Assembly (NCBI RefSeq): GCF_008831285.2
Contig: NC_045149.1
Span: forward strand, 1,056,001 to 1,120,000
Reading direction: 5' to 3'
From: Nymphaea colorata
Lineage: Eukaryota; Streptophyta; Magnoliopsida; Nymphaeales; Nymphaeaceae
DNA: 64,000 nucleotides
The translations under genes and the position numbers were made by a program. The notes under the pieces are model-generated. The model made no database searches. It had not been told where the DNA came from and saw only the letters and a list, made by a program, of their open reading frames with translations. Each line of letters starts with the position of its first letter. Position 1 is the first letter of the stretch. Of this stretch, positions 33,572 to 46,619 are shown piece after piece.

Positions 33572-35789
33572 AGGGGATGAATAAACATGAACGTTATTAT
33601 AACATTAGTAGTGACTGCCAGGTTTCATGGTTTGCAACGAAAACCAAAGGTAAGAAGTCCTTGACCATCCCTCGGGGCTACACGATTTGTACAGGAGCAT
33701 ACGTACGTGAATGTGAAGAAAACCAATTCAAACAGAAATCAATCATATGAAACACTCAAGTTTCTTTTCTTTTTTGACTGGAGATGGCAAGTGCGTTGGG
33801 AAAACGTATAGTTAATGTTGGCGAGAAGAGAGAGCGAGAGGCTTAAGAATAGATATGCAGTCGCGTAACAAAGAAGTGGTAATACGGCGAAAAATATCTG
33901 TATGGGTTTTTTATTAGACTATAACAAGCTAAAGTTAGGGACAAACTTTTTCTTTTTTCTTTACTTCTTTCGCCGGCCTACTCCTTAGGTATGTGAAAAT
34001 CACTCAAACTTAACGCAGATTCAGACCATGTTCTGAGCCCCGCGTTTGAGCATTAATAAGCTGTTGGATTTTGGGCTTAATGCAATAGATCAAATTCTCA
34101 GATAGCTACGTACAATGTCCTTAATTTGTTTTTGATCCATGGATCAGATCGCTGTGGAAAGGTCAAAATCCCAGAGGATTAATCATAACCGCAAGGCATA
34201 CATTGAAGGGGAGGTCATAAGCAGTAATATCAGAAAATGCAATTCCATGAGATGAAAAAGACATACTTAGTAAGATTGTAATCATGGAATATGATACTAA
34301 TAAAAAACACTTATTCAATTCATGTGAGTGAGTGCTATTTTTTTTTACTGAAAACAGTGATCTGCATGACACTCAAATTGAAAGGTGCATTGTAAAACCA
34401 ACCAGTTGGTCCAAAGCTGTGCATGATATGGACCCTGAAGAGGCTTTAACCTCTCCCTTGTGACCCGAATTTGATAAAAAAAAAAATGCTTATATTTATC
34501 TCACATTATATGAGAATGGTGAGGATATATATTTCTACGTAACACATAGAGGCTTTGCCTAATGTTGTAGAATATTCATTTGATACCTCATTAGGAATTG
34601 TGCATCATAATACATGTTGTTCCTCAAGTAAAGCCATTCATGCAAGTTTGGATAAAACCAGTGGTCAACAAATTGCAAAAAAAAAAAAATTACATTAAAA
34701 AAATTAAAAATTGTCACTTTGCCCCTGGTTAAGGGGCACCTTAGTTTAAATTTTCAAGGGGCACTTATATGTAAAAAACATAAAAAAAAAAAAAATTAAG
34801 GATCAATATAAAGAAACTAACCTCGGTCACTGGATAAGAAACAACCACAGTAAAGGTGTTTGCCGTCTACTCTTCGGGTGCAAGACTGCTGGGAGTAGCA
34901 GCGTCCCAGAACCTGTACTAACAAAGAAAAAACGAGTGCAAACAAGTGTTTGCCTTCTACTTTTAATTCGACACACTTCCACTGTAGCGTCGGAGATACA
35001 AATCTGTGCCCTCTCATAATCAAAATTTCTTTGGTATAATGTGCTTATCATAATAATAATCAGTTTGAAGGCTCTAAGCTGGTCCTCGAATTCAAGAAGT
35101 TCCGACACAAGAGAGTGAAGGCGTGATCAATAAAGGAGTGGACGAGCAAAATATGACATCCAGCTAATTATCTGGTAATATTTTTTTTGCATACATATTG
35201 AAAAATTTACAAATAACTCTTTAACATTTGGTGCATTTACAATTAACTGCCTAACAAAATGCTTGATCCTGTAAAGTAAGTTGCGCACAGGCACATGTTT
35301 TATGAGTGACAAAAATATTAAAAGAAATACAAAAAATTAAAATATTTAAGCTTAATATAAAAGACAATTTCTTTCAAAAAGAAATTTTATTAAACATATT
35401 TCCAATTTCCTTACAATTTCACATTTTTCACTCACTCAGTCACTCTCTCTCTCTCTCTCAAACATTTTTTAGCTAGTTATATATGTGGTACATTAGCAAA
35501 TCTTTTGTGTTTGGTTAATTGTAGCACTGTAATTAAAAGCAAAAGAAAAAAAAAAGCATCCTTGACCCTTTGGAACAATATTATATTGACGACTTTTTAC
35601 ATGGTACAAGAATTAACACAAGAGGTTTCTTATCTAAAGAGGCGCAAGAGGATTGGACAAGTTACCGCACTTAAACATGAGACCAAGTATAAACATAGTA
35701 AAAACAATAAATACTATTAGAATACAACTCGCGATCCTAGTTAAATTACATTTTCTAAATTAACATGGAAAAATTAGTAAATTATTGTA
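33572..35789. other. AT-rich intergenic DNA
   Basis: No gene was recognised. A pair of similar 25-bp words around GTGTTTGCCGTCTACTCTTC (34856) and GTGTTTGCCTTCTACTTTT (34949) is the only structure noticed, together with A-runs near 34680 and 34780. Confidence 0.4.
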
Positions 35790-35793
35790 ATAA

Positions 35794-36199
35794 TATAACA
35801 CTTTAAAATTTTAGTTTTGTATTAAAGATTGTAAGTGATCTTTAAGAACTAAATGGTTGTCCTGATTATTAACCTTTTTGGGTTGAAGCCGAAACTAAGA
35901 GGCAGGTTGGGATCCCCCAAACAGTGGGTTGGGTTGTTACATTGGCATAAGAGCCGGTTTAATACTTGGACCTGGGGTTTCACACGCATGGACGTGTGTG
36001 CTTTAAAGAGGGTGGATTGTAACACCGTAAAAATTTAATCTGCTATTGAAGATTGTGAAGGATCTTCAAAAGCTTATATAGAGAGTATTAGATAGATGAT
36101 TGTCATGGTTCTTATTTTTTTTGGGTTGGAGCCGAAATTGTTAGGTGGGTTGGGATCCACCGAACTAGGGGCCGGAGCTCAAAAGTAGGTCGGGTGACA
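35794..36199 (+). mobile_element. TRIM-type short LTR retroelement
   Basis: Two degenerate LTRs of about 148 bp (35794-35941) and 182 bp (36018-36199) bracket only 76 bp. The shared core runs from ATTRAAGATTGTRARKGATCTT through GGTTGRAGCCGAAA to GGTTGGGATCC. Directly after the first LTR is TTGGCATAAGAGC, a primer site with two changes from the initiator-Met consensus, and a purine-rich AAAGAGGGTGGAT stands before the second. ATAA occurs outside both ends, a possible 4-bp target duplication. The size and lack of coding sequence fit terminal-repeat retrotransposons in miniature. Confidence 0.72.
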
Positions 36200-36633
36200 A
36201 TAAATTTGATTCGTCACAAAGGGCTAGTGATAAGATGTGCAGGCCCAAGAAATTTTAACCACTTGAACACAAAAAAATAATAAAAGTATGACAGTTTGAA
36301 GAACATGTCTTAGCTACAAACGACATTGGAATCTTTTGGGTAGATTTACACGAATTTGGGGTACCATGAATGATGGAAATGGAGTCGATGGTGGAAAGGA
36401 AGAAGACGCCGGTAAATGTCCCTTTTCACTGCCGAAGAGTACAGCCTCAGTGAAAAGTTGGTGTGCATTTAAGAGAATATCACGGTAGTGATGCTTTCGA
36501 TTCATGCAAGAATAAAGGGTTCCTCCTGGGCAGGGGCTGAACCAGATTTTGTTGAGAGCAGTTGAATTATAATTTTAAAATTGTTAACATGAGCTGAACT
36601 ATAATATTTCAAAAATTTCACATGGGATAAATC

Positions 36634-36677
<44 letters not shown>

Positions 36678-37430
36678 AGGGAGGGCCAAGGCCCCTGCTC
36701 CTCGGCCTTTGGTATTGTTTCCATTTGGTAGCACGACACGAGCTGCCCTGGTATCAAGGAAGGTCTGGCTTGACTGACGCATCAGTGAATGGGAACCTTT
36801 AGTTCTGATAGTCAGAAAAGTCGCTTGTTGGGCCTTCAATAGCTTAGTTAGATGCTGCGTTGGAGGAGGTCCGTAGTCATTGGCTCAATTTGAGACTCAA
36901 AATGTATGTTTAAGTTGGGTTATATCCGAAACTCAAACAATCTTTAATCCTATTAATAATTTGTACATAAAAAGCACCTGGTGGCCCACTCGGCAGACGA
37001 TCCAACCACTGTTAATGCTCAGCTCAACTAATTGGCCACTTTGCAATAAGCTTCTTTTTTAAAAAGAAAAAAAAAAAAGCAAAAAACAATCCTCACTCGT
37101 TCTCTTTTGTGCAGCTTACCTTGTCAATGTGATGTTTACATTCAAAATATTACAAAACTTTTAAAAATGAAGTTTTTAAGTACATAAATAATATTTTAAA
37201 ATGAATAATTGGAATTTATTGGTTTTAAAACTAATCTCACGTGTCTAAAAACAATATTTTTTGTTTCCATTTGCATCTTCTTAAATATGCATATCAGAAA
37301 TCATAATTCTCTTATCAGAACCAGCTTCAGAATATGGTTTATTAATCAGTTCAGCCACGAACGAAATTGGCACCCTCCCCTTCCCCACACACATACATAC
37401 ACACAAATATTAGGTGGCAAAAATGAACCA
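36200..37430. other. Intergenic DNA
   Basis: No gene was recognised. It contains a TA microsatellite, preceded by GGGGCTGAACCAGATTTT and followed by GAGGGAGGGCCAAGGCCCC, words often met in plant repeats. I could not define an element. Confidence 0.45.
36638..36675. repeat. (TA)n microsatellite
   Basis: Uninterrupted TA run of about 19 units. Confidence 0.95.
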
Positions 37431-40400
37431 AGTCAATAAGGGATGCCCAATTTTCTGATTTGCAGTCACATCGTGGCACAAATACTCTTCCAAAATAATA
37501 TAGATCCAGATTTGACCATCATTTCAAGGGTGATTATTCGTTGAGAAGTTCAACTTGGTGCCGAGAAATAGGTTCAAAACTGCCTATGAATCATGCATAT
37601 CAGTCACTTACAATATCGACGAGGACTTCTAAATCATAATTTACGATGCTACTGAAGAATAGCTTGGCCACCAATTCGGCCTTGCACACCTTTGGGCATA
37701 GGCCAAAAGTATCATAGTCGGAGTAGTGATCCAAGATATTCGACAACATGCCATCCATTGCGACAATCCTGTGATAAAAATCTAAGGAGACACTCTACTT
37801 CCTATAGTCTGGAATAGGGAGCAGTTGAAGCTATCCTCCAAGTAGTTGTCGTTTTGCCTTACCTTGTTGGCACGCCAAACAAGTGTGAGCATAATGTTCC
37901 ACTTCCTTTTCCATCTTTGGCTAGTAAAACCCACGAATATTTGATGCCAATGTGTGATCCTCGCTAGGATAGCCAGCACACGGGCATTTTATTTAAAAGC
38001 TCTCATTGTATGCCCCTATTAAAGGCACATAGATTGGATTGTCTTTTGCATATAAGACTTCATCTTTTAACCAACTTCTTCGGCAAGTGACCTCTTTACC
38101 AGATTGATTAAGTGAACCAGAGTCACATCTTTATCCGACACATCCACAATCTACTGCAGCAAGTTAACAGAAGCTTGCTACAACACAACCTTGACATCCA
38201 TGCCTACTTGTAAATCACGACTCAAGGCATCTAGGACTTGTTTGGTATACTTGATTGGTGCAATATTTCCATGTCGAACTTGACATGAAATCCTGCCACC
38301 AGGTATGTTCAGCACTTAGACATTTTTAGGACAAGGAGTAACTGTTTGGTACATTACTTGTCATTACTTTCAAACGCTGCCTCAGAAAAATAGTGCCTCC
38401 AAAGCCTTAAGCAATGGATCACAACCGCCATTTCCTTCTCATGAACTGCATAGCAACGTAACATCTCCAGAAGTTTACAACTTTCATATACCACTGGATG
38501 TCATGCTTCATCAAAACCCTACCCAGTGCTTGATCAGAAGAGTTTGACTCTACTTCAAAAGGTTGAGTAAAGTCTATCAACCATAGAATAGGTTTGATGA
38601 TGAGCATTTTCTTAAGTAACTGGAAGATTTCTACACATTCTCGAGCCTATTGTCATGCACGATCAGTTATTTTCTAATAATTCAGTCAAGGGTGCAACAA
38701 GCCACAACTATCTTTCAATGAATAACCGATAATCGTTGTTTAAAGCCAAAAATACCAAAGTTTTGACACTCCTGTTAGTGATGGCTAGTCTAGGATGGCT
38801 TGCACCATCCATAGATCCAATTTCACCTTTCTTTGGCTAACATAGTGCCCAAGGAAAGGAACCGTTAGCTGAGTAAATATAGATGCTAGGGCTTAATTAA
38901 TGCAAGTGACCCTCTTGAAATTTTGTAAATATGAACTTTAAGTGCTTCATATGGGACACCAAATATAGATAAACTACAATTTTATCCAAATAGACAACTA
39001 TAAAGTAGTCATATACGACTAAAATAAATTAATCATTAAATTACATAAGTGGTCGAACACAAAGCCCAGTGGTCAAACACAAAGCCCAAAAGGAATTACA
39101 AGATATGCAAATAAACCACAGTGGGAAATACATGTCATCTTCCGCTTGTTATCCTAACTTGACAATACCTGAACCACATATCCTACTTAGTGAACATCTT
39201 AGCATTTCTCAGTATATCAAACAAATCCTCTACCCTAGGTATGAGATGTATGAGCAACTTGCTTGGTGCTTTGCAATTAACATACATTGGAAGCATGGAA
39301 TCCTTCTTGAATTGAAACAGGACTGACGCTCCATAGAACCTTGGATAGTTAGTCGCAGCTGGCTTAAAGCAACTCATCCAACTGTTGTCAAAGTTGTGCC
39401 AACTACAGAGAGACATGTAGTAGGGTGCTTGTGCAGAAAGCCAAGCACCAGGCAATAACTCGATGACATGATCAACATGGTGTCTAGGTGACAACTATTT
39501 TGCATATGCTTGGGCATGATAGTTCAAATGACCAAGATGTTCCTACATAGGCAAAAGGACATGACATATGTCTTCATCAGAATCAATTTCTTTTAAGGAG
39601 GCAAGGAAGGTTGGCTCTATATGCCTCAATCCATTTTTCAGCAAGGAAGATGTTGCCTTTATTGTTGAAATACCTGAAATTAACCACCATAGCAAGGCAA
39701 TGATGCCCTTCATCATCTAATATAAAGGACTTTAATTGTGGCCAAACCACCAACTTTGCTTGGCTAAGAAACTCAATCCCAAACATTATGTTATAGTCAT
39801 CCAGTGTGTGGGCTGCACCTCGCCAAGGTCCAATCTCTATATAATAGCTTGAGCTTCACCAGTCATGTTAAATGATCAACATTGATGAGTTTGACATGAC
39901 TGGGGTTTTGGTTTAAGAGTAAGATTAAAATGATGAACCATATGCACATAACACAAAATTATGTGTTGCCCCAGTTCATGCATTCCAAGGCACTGATGGT
40001 AAGTATAAATTCTTCGTTCGTTGGGTTACTACACAACAATCACACTCATCTTCTATGTTTGGGGATATTCTTGGGTATGGTGAGGTCCTATGCAAATTAA
40101 ACAACTTGAGTAACTTGAAGATTCATGGGCAGTGTCTTTTGGCAACTTCTTTTTGTTACCACCACTTTTTCTTGTTTGATTTGGTCTATTTCTATGACCA
40201 GCCCATAGAGGCTATCACACGGCTCTACAAGAAAGTTTAAGAGATGGTAAATTATTCTGAAGTCAAATATATGTCATACTTCTTGTCAACAAGTTTCTAT
40301 CTGTGCCACAATTGAAGACCACTCATGATGCAGAAGAGTTTGTTTTTTTCTGCCATGTACTTCACATGTATTAAAAAACAAATGACTTGACATACTTCAA

Positions 40401-41001
40401 ATGGCTCATCTACTTAAGCCACTACAAACCCTCCCTCACAATCCATACCAAATTTAAGGGCAAGAACATATGCTTGAATTCTAGTTTAATCTTGAACCAA
40501 ATGGAAATAAGAGTATTTCCAACATTATTGTCCTCATCCAACTTGGTCCACCATCAAAGCATTGCATTGTTATGTATGGTAGTAATGGTTATCTTGTCTT
40601 CCTCTTTCATGTGGGCAACTTTAAGCTACTGCTCTATATCTCAAAGGTAGTTTTCAAGGTCCTTCAAACTTTGGGCACCATGAAAAGTTTTGAGCTTCAA
40701 GATCTTTGATTTTTGGTGTCTTCTTAGTCTTAACGCTTCCTAACATGCGATGTAGAATAGGTATCTCCTGTTTCAGCAATAGTTTGGACTTACGCATCTT
40801 GCTTTGAAGTTCATCGATAAACACATAAAAGTAGGTGGCAAGTTCATGTGATCTCCTTCTTGAAACTATAAGCATCTTTTTCCTTTTGGATGCATTTTTC
40901 ATTCTAATTACCTTACCCAAACAACTATGTGCTTCTTGCACAGCTACTGGTCTATCTAAAAGGATTTTCACAGCCACAACGCAGTTGCCTTGCCCTACCA
41001 A
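37431..41001 (-). pseudogene. Old Ty3/gypsy fossil A (gag to integrase)
   Basis: Minus-strand remnants lie in gypsy order from high to low coordinates. A gag region is at 41001-40650 (IKDLEAQNF and a continuing match to the gag start). A protease-tail block is at 39786-39583 (GIEFLSQAKLVVWPQLKSFI). RT is at 39494-38880 (VDHVIELLPGA, ASVLFQFKKD, PRVEDLFDILRNAKMFTK). RNase H is near 38600 (DFTQPFEVESNSSDQALGRVL), and integrase is at about 37980-37480. The RT catalytic motif reads YLDK instead of YxDD, and stops and frameshifts are frequent. No LTRs were found. It is far older than the chromovirus at 11448-23854 and from a different lineage. Confidence 0.85.
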
Positions 41002-41097
41002 ACTTAATCCAGCCTGACTAGTGGGCTATTGTCCCATCACAACTTCAACTGGTCTTTTTTCTGCTTGTCTTCTGTAAATTATAGTAAATTTGTGCTA

Positions 41098-43262
41098 AGT
41101 CAAGAAGGGACACTCAAATTTTTACGATTTGCAACCACAACAATGTAAATACTCTTCCAAATAAACATTGATCTGCTTAGTCTGGCCATCACTTCAAGGT
41201 TGATTACTTGTTGAGAGGTTCAACTTGGTCCTGAGCAACTCGAACAAGTGGGTCAGAAGCCACCCAAGAATATTGCATATTGGTCACTTACAATATTGAC
41301 AAGGACTTTTCAATACTTTACAAATTAGGGGAAAAATAGCTTGGACATCATTTGGTTATGCATACCTTTAGCACTGGAACAAAACTGTCATACTTTGGAG
41401 AAGTGATCTACAATCACTAATATGAAGCCATGTCATCCACAATTAGCAATTATGTGACAAAATCTAAGGAAACACTACTAGGGTCTGTCTAAGCTATCTT
41501 CAAGGAAATTGCCGTTCTGCCTTATTTTGTTAGAAGACCAAACAACTTAGAACATAATGGTTCTATGCCATCTTTCATTTTTAGCCAGTAAAACCAATGG
41601 GCAATCAAGGTCCATGTGTGATCTTGGCTGGGATGGTGAGCCCATGGCTATCATATATTTTATTTAAAAGATCTCATAATAGGCTCCCTATCAAAGGCAA
41701 ATAGATATGATTCTCTCTTGCACACAAGACTCCATCATGCTGCCAAAAGCTTCAGTGAGTGCCTTCTTTCACCAAGCTAATCAGGCAAACCATAGTTACA
41801 TCTTTGTCTGATACTTTTTGAATATGCTGCAACAAGTCATCAGAAGCTTGTGAGAGCCCAACCATGACACACATATGCCTTCTTGCATGCCATGACTCAT
41901 GGCATTCTTGATCATATTTGATTTAATTGGTACATTATTTCTATGTAAAATTTGGCTAAAAAATCCAACCTCCATGCCTATTTAACTCATGGGTGATTTG
42001 GGATAGAAAGTAACATTTGCTAAATTGTCTATCATTACTTCGAATTGTCAATCCATAAGATGGTTTCTTCAAAGCCTTAAGCAATTAACTACAACCTTTA
42101 GTTCCTTCTCATGAATAGTGTAGTGGTGTTCTGCCTTCAAAATTTTCCACTTTCATGTGCCACTTGATGTCCTACTTGCTTAAGACCCTACCAAACTCTT
42201 GATTAGAAGCGGCTTCATCTCCATTTCAAAAGGTTCCGTCAAGTCCAACAATTGCAGAATTGATTTTCTAATGAGCTTTTCCTAAAGCAATTGGAAGGCT
42301 TATGGACATTCCTCCCTCCATTGCCAAAAATGGTTCTTCTTACAAAATGTCAATCAAGTGTATGACAACTTGCAACTATCTTTTAATAAATCTCCAACAA
42401 TTGTTGCTAAACCCAAAACAGGTCGCTATTATGACACTCCTACTAGTTCTGGTTAGGCTACGATGGCTTATACTCCCAACTATCTATATCCACATTTCCC
42501 TAGCTAATATAGTGCCCAAAGAAGAGGACACTTGGTTGAGCAAATATACACTTTTTTAGCTTCAAATACAATTGATTCTCTTGCAAATTTGTGAGAAAGT
42601 AATTCTAAGTGCTTCGCATGAGATTCCAACAATGGTACACTACAATGTTATGCAAATGGATTACTACAAAGTCATCAATATAAGGCCAAAACACATATGT
42701 ATTAAGCTATAGATGTGGCTGGTGCATGACAAAGCTCCAAGGGCATTACAAGATATTGAAATAACTTGTGGCAGGTAGTACATGTTGTATTCAATTGATC
42801 ATCCTTTGCTATCCTAACTTGATAATGCCCAGATTGTAGATCCAATCTAGTGTAGATATTGGCATTTGCTTTCCTAGCAAAAAAGATTATCTACTCTAGG
42901 CATTGGATATTTAATTTTCATTGGCAACTTGTTTAGTTCTATGTATCCATTCACATTTCAAGTGAACTATGCCAATTGTCTTGGAATAGGGCTAGTGCTC
43001 CATAGGGAGCCTTGGACAGTTGAACATAGCTAGCTTGCAGCAACTACTCCAACTATTGCCAAAGTTTTGCCAACTCTAGATGGGACATGCTCTAGGCATT
43101 CATGAAGGAGACTGAGCACATTGTGCTAAATGGATGGCATGATCAACATCATAATGATAGCTTTTTCAGCATTTTCTTGGTCATGACATTGAGAAATGAC
43201 CAAGAAGTTCATGCACAATTAAAGGGAGATCACATACCTATTCATTAGTATCAATCTCAACA
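41098..43262 (-). pseudogene. Old Ty3/gypsy fossil B (RT to integrase), tandem to A
   Basis: The whole segment parallels 37431-39595 at an offset of about 3665 bp. For example, CAAGGTTGATTACTTGTTGAGAGG near 41201 corresponds to a similar run near 37538, and the RT segments near 42850 and 39183 also match. The RT active site reads HLHN. The match to A starts at 41098 and fades near 43262, inside the protease region. Stops occur throughout. Confidence 0.8.
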
Positions 43263-45014
43263 TCCAATTTTTGTATCGTAATTACATGTACAAAAGTTTT
43301 CATCTTGACATGGAAATAGTTGGTATTAGCATGTGACAATGGAGGAAAGGTTACATGCTATACAAATATAGAAATAGTTATACAAGCTTGAAGACAAGCA
43401 CTACTACACAAAGTCCCTTTGAAATTGTTAAGGGGCAGCTGCCCATCACTCTGGTGGACTTAAGCTTAGCATGGCTGGGCAAATGCCCTAAAACTGTGAG
43501 AATCCTTTGAGATATACAAAAGGCTATGCAGGAATAATATGATTGTTTGATTAAAGGCTATTAAAAGAATGAAAAAGAAAAAACAATCGACAACAAAAAA
43601 AGGGCCCTTGAGTTTTAAAGAAAGGATTAGTCTTGTTAAACTAACTCTCAAATTTGGAAGAAAGTAAGCAGTAAGGTAGAATATTTAAGCAAAATGTGGT
43701 TGGAAGCGTGATATACAGAGACTTAGTATACCAAGTTTCATGATCATTGAACATCATCACATTGGTATTTTTTTGAATGGAGGATTCATCCATCAATAAG
43801 ATGTCACTCCCCTCTCCAAGCATTAAGCATTTTATACCAGTCATTTGAAGTATTTCAGAAAATTCAAGATGCAAAATACAATCAGAATCTAAAACTACTT
43901 TTACTGATAGAGACAAACTATAAAAAAAATGCTTAATGGTTCCCCATTTAAATGAATATGTAAGCATGAGCCCACCCACCTATCCTACTAGAATTTTAGC
44001 TGGCCCTTCCCAATGATCCACTAAACACTATCCCAATAGATTTCCACGCCCAATGTGGACTTTTGAAAAGCCGAGAAGCCCCCTTAGTACGCTTCAGAGT
44101 CTAGAAACGATGAAATTTAAGATATTTCTTTTTTTATAAAAGAGTTTCACAAACTGTTTTGAACTAACATTCTTAGGCATACATTTTGATACAAGATGGC
44201 AAATCAAGCTGCTTGTTACATGTCATACTTTTGGATCATATGTTTTGGAAATGAATTCATGATCTTTTGATCATCAAAATATTTTGACGCTTAGTGAGCC
44301 CTTAGAATTTTCTTTATGCTCTTGATTTTTCTTTTCACATTCTATAATAATGTGCTCCAAAGGTTCTTATTTGTTAGATAGACTATAAGATCACATTCAT
44401 CAAATTATTATGACCACTTACTCACTTGAACAAATGGCTTTAGGATAAGAAACATGGGGCACACAAATTTGGAGGCACACAACATACATACATACGTACA
44501 TTCAAATTGATATCCATTGTTTTTTACATCAGATATGTTCAGTAGTATTAAGTCATTCTTGATTAGCTCATATAGCTCAAAAGAATATGGTCCGACCTTG
44601 GTACCGAACTTCAATTCCTTACTTGTACAGATTTTATCTATATAAGGAAACCTACATTAGTAGCTTTTTAACCTAAAAATTGCTCTCTCTCTCTCACTCA
44701 CACACGCATATTAGGCACTCAAAAGATTGTATAAAAATCAATAGCAGCAAAAAATATGTACCACAAGCTCATAATAATAAAAAATCGAGGCATGACAATC
44801 TGACAAAGAAACATGAATTAGAAGTAAAAAATGGAAGACTAGAAATACCTTCTTCCTTGAAAATATTTGTTCTTTTTGTCTTTCCATTGTACTTGAGACA
44901 TCCTCTCCTTCCAAAGCTATATTTGTTATAAGATTATCTGATCAAAACTTTAGCTGCTTCCTCCTTGTCTAGTGCTATGATACTATTCAAGTGGCTGCAT
45001 CTCACATTTTAAAG

Positions 45015-45016
<2 letters not shown>

Positions 45017-45051
<35 letters not shown>
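45017..45051. repeat. (CT)n microsatellite
   Basis: Uninterrupted CT run of about 17 units. Confidence 0.95.
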
Positions 45052-45053
<2 letters not shown>

Positions 45054-45132
45054 GTACATTCATGCTTTTGCCTGGGTGTGTATGGGCTTGATATTTATGG
45101 AACGGGTTCCACTATTTACAACACTTACCTAA

Positions 45133-45135
<3 letters not shown>

Positions 45136-45209
<74 letters not shown>

Positions 45210-45224
45210 GTGTGTGTGTGTGTG
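45136..45224. repeat. (TA)n(TG)n compound microsatellite
   Basis: About 35 TA units run straight into about 9 TG units, the longest simple repeat in the window. It lies just outside the Harbinger left end. Confidence 0.95.
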
Positions 45225-45689
45225 TTTCTATTGTCAAGCATGTTTGAGTATTGTTTCTTTATGTGCTAACTATTTTATACGTTATTTGTTTTCTATGAGA
45301 GTGTTTGATAAGGAAAATGTTATGTTCTAAGAATACATTATGTTCTTAGAATACAAAAGCACTCTGTTTCTCTTATCAAAAACATAGTTTAATAATGCAC
45401 ACTATTTCTTTCTTGGATTTAATTAAGAACAAGATCCGGCTATATGCATGCATACCATATTATAGTTGTTGATCCGCTTGATATAGGTTATAGTTGTTAT
45501 CTTATGTATTTTATTTGACAGTGTAGAATAGTGTGTGAATAATCATATTCCATTTGTTTTTGTTCAAATTAAATGTCTAATCAAATGACAAATTGAATGG
45601 GATGACAGTTAAGTCTAATATTTGATTGATATGATGTGAGAGCAGGCTTGAATCCCTAGGATGAAGACATTGGCTGGGTTGAATGAGAT

Positions 45690-46300
45690 AGCTATGAAGG
45701 AGTTGAGAGAATGATTATAGATGCATATGGAAGATCATTCATCGTAGAGAAAATATGAAATAAGCTTAAAAGAACAAATCTCAATCTACATGTGATGAAA
45801 GAGACTCAATGTTTCTAGATTTGGATGAGACTCAAATAGAAAAATAATAGTGGCAGACAAGAAAAGGTGGGATAAATTCATACAAAAACATAGATGGAAG
45901 AAAGCATATGCATCTAGTAACGTGGGATTTTTTATGGACATATAGTAGAAATATGAACTAGTTTCTCCGCATTAGGTGACAACAAGAGTATAGTAGATGA
46001 TACACCATTGACTGATGCCCATATAAGAGAAGACATAAAAGATGAAAATGATTCAATGTTCTATGAATAGTTCTACACAGCTTGAGCCCTCTAACATGTC
46101 AAGGGCAAAGAAGAGATCCAAACCTCAATCACCAACAAGTAATGAGACTATTGAAACAATTAGTCAATTTATACAATAGCTTGTAGATACCCAACCATCT
46201 TCTATCATGCAGAATGTGGGGCAATTGTGAGATAACTTTGTGCGATAAGAAAAATAGATCATGAACTATTTTATAGGTCAGTTGTCCTACTTGGTAATTT
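45690..46300 (+). pseudogene. Myb/SANT-like DNA-binding protein of PIF/Harbinger
   Basis: Across frames one reads MIIDAYGRSFIVEKI, NKLKRTNLNL, then a tryptophan-rich block with IVADKKRWDKFIQKH, followed by a basic MSRAKKRSKPQSP tail. This order (helix with NxLK, GWDE-type turn, W-D-x-F-I-Q-K-H) is that of the plant Myb/SANT-like family, including the accessory protein of Harbinger elements. In those elements the protein carries the transposase to the nucleus and binds element ends. Several stops and shifts make this copy dead. Confidence 0.65.
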
Positions 46301-46619
46301 TAACAAGACAAATAGCTTTCTCATGATCCCTAATGAGTTGTAGGCTGGCTGGCTGTGCAAGCAAATTGACTTACATAGGTTTTGTTAATATGACATGTTT
46401 GACACTTGTTAATGTGACTATTACTTTTGAATTATTCAACACTTGTTAATGCTAATGTTAATATTGTATTGTAAATTAGCACATTCATCTATATAGTTAT
46501 CGAATCTTGTTGTTATATTTATATTATGGTAATATTAATGTTGTTTATTGAATCTACATGTTATATTCTCATGCATCTACGAATTTATTTTTAGAATAGA
46601 TGAAATATCTACATTTATC

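Larger units (their letters stand above)
43263..45295. other. Intergenic DNA with microsatellites
   Basis: A 112-codon minus-strand frame at 43641-43979 shows no recognisable motif. Otherwise only simple repeats (CT near 44680, and those listed) were seen. Confidence 0.45.

Noticed and set aside
43641-43979. 112-codon minus frame
   Set aside because: No motif and no relation to neighbours; may be chance in AT-rich DNA.
45000-45230. Protein frame over the CT/TA/TG microsatellites
   Set aside because: Translated simple repeats only.
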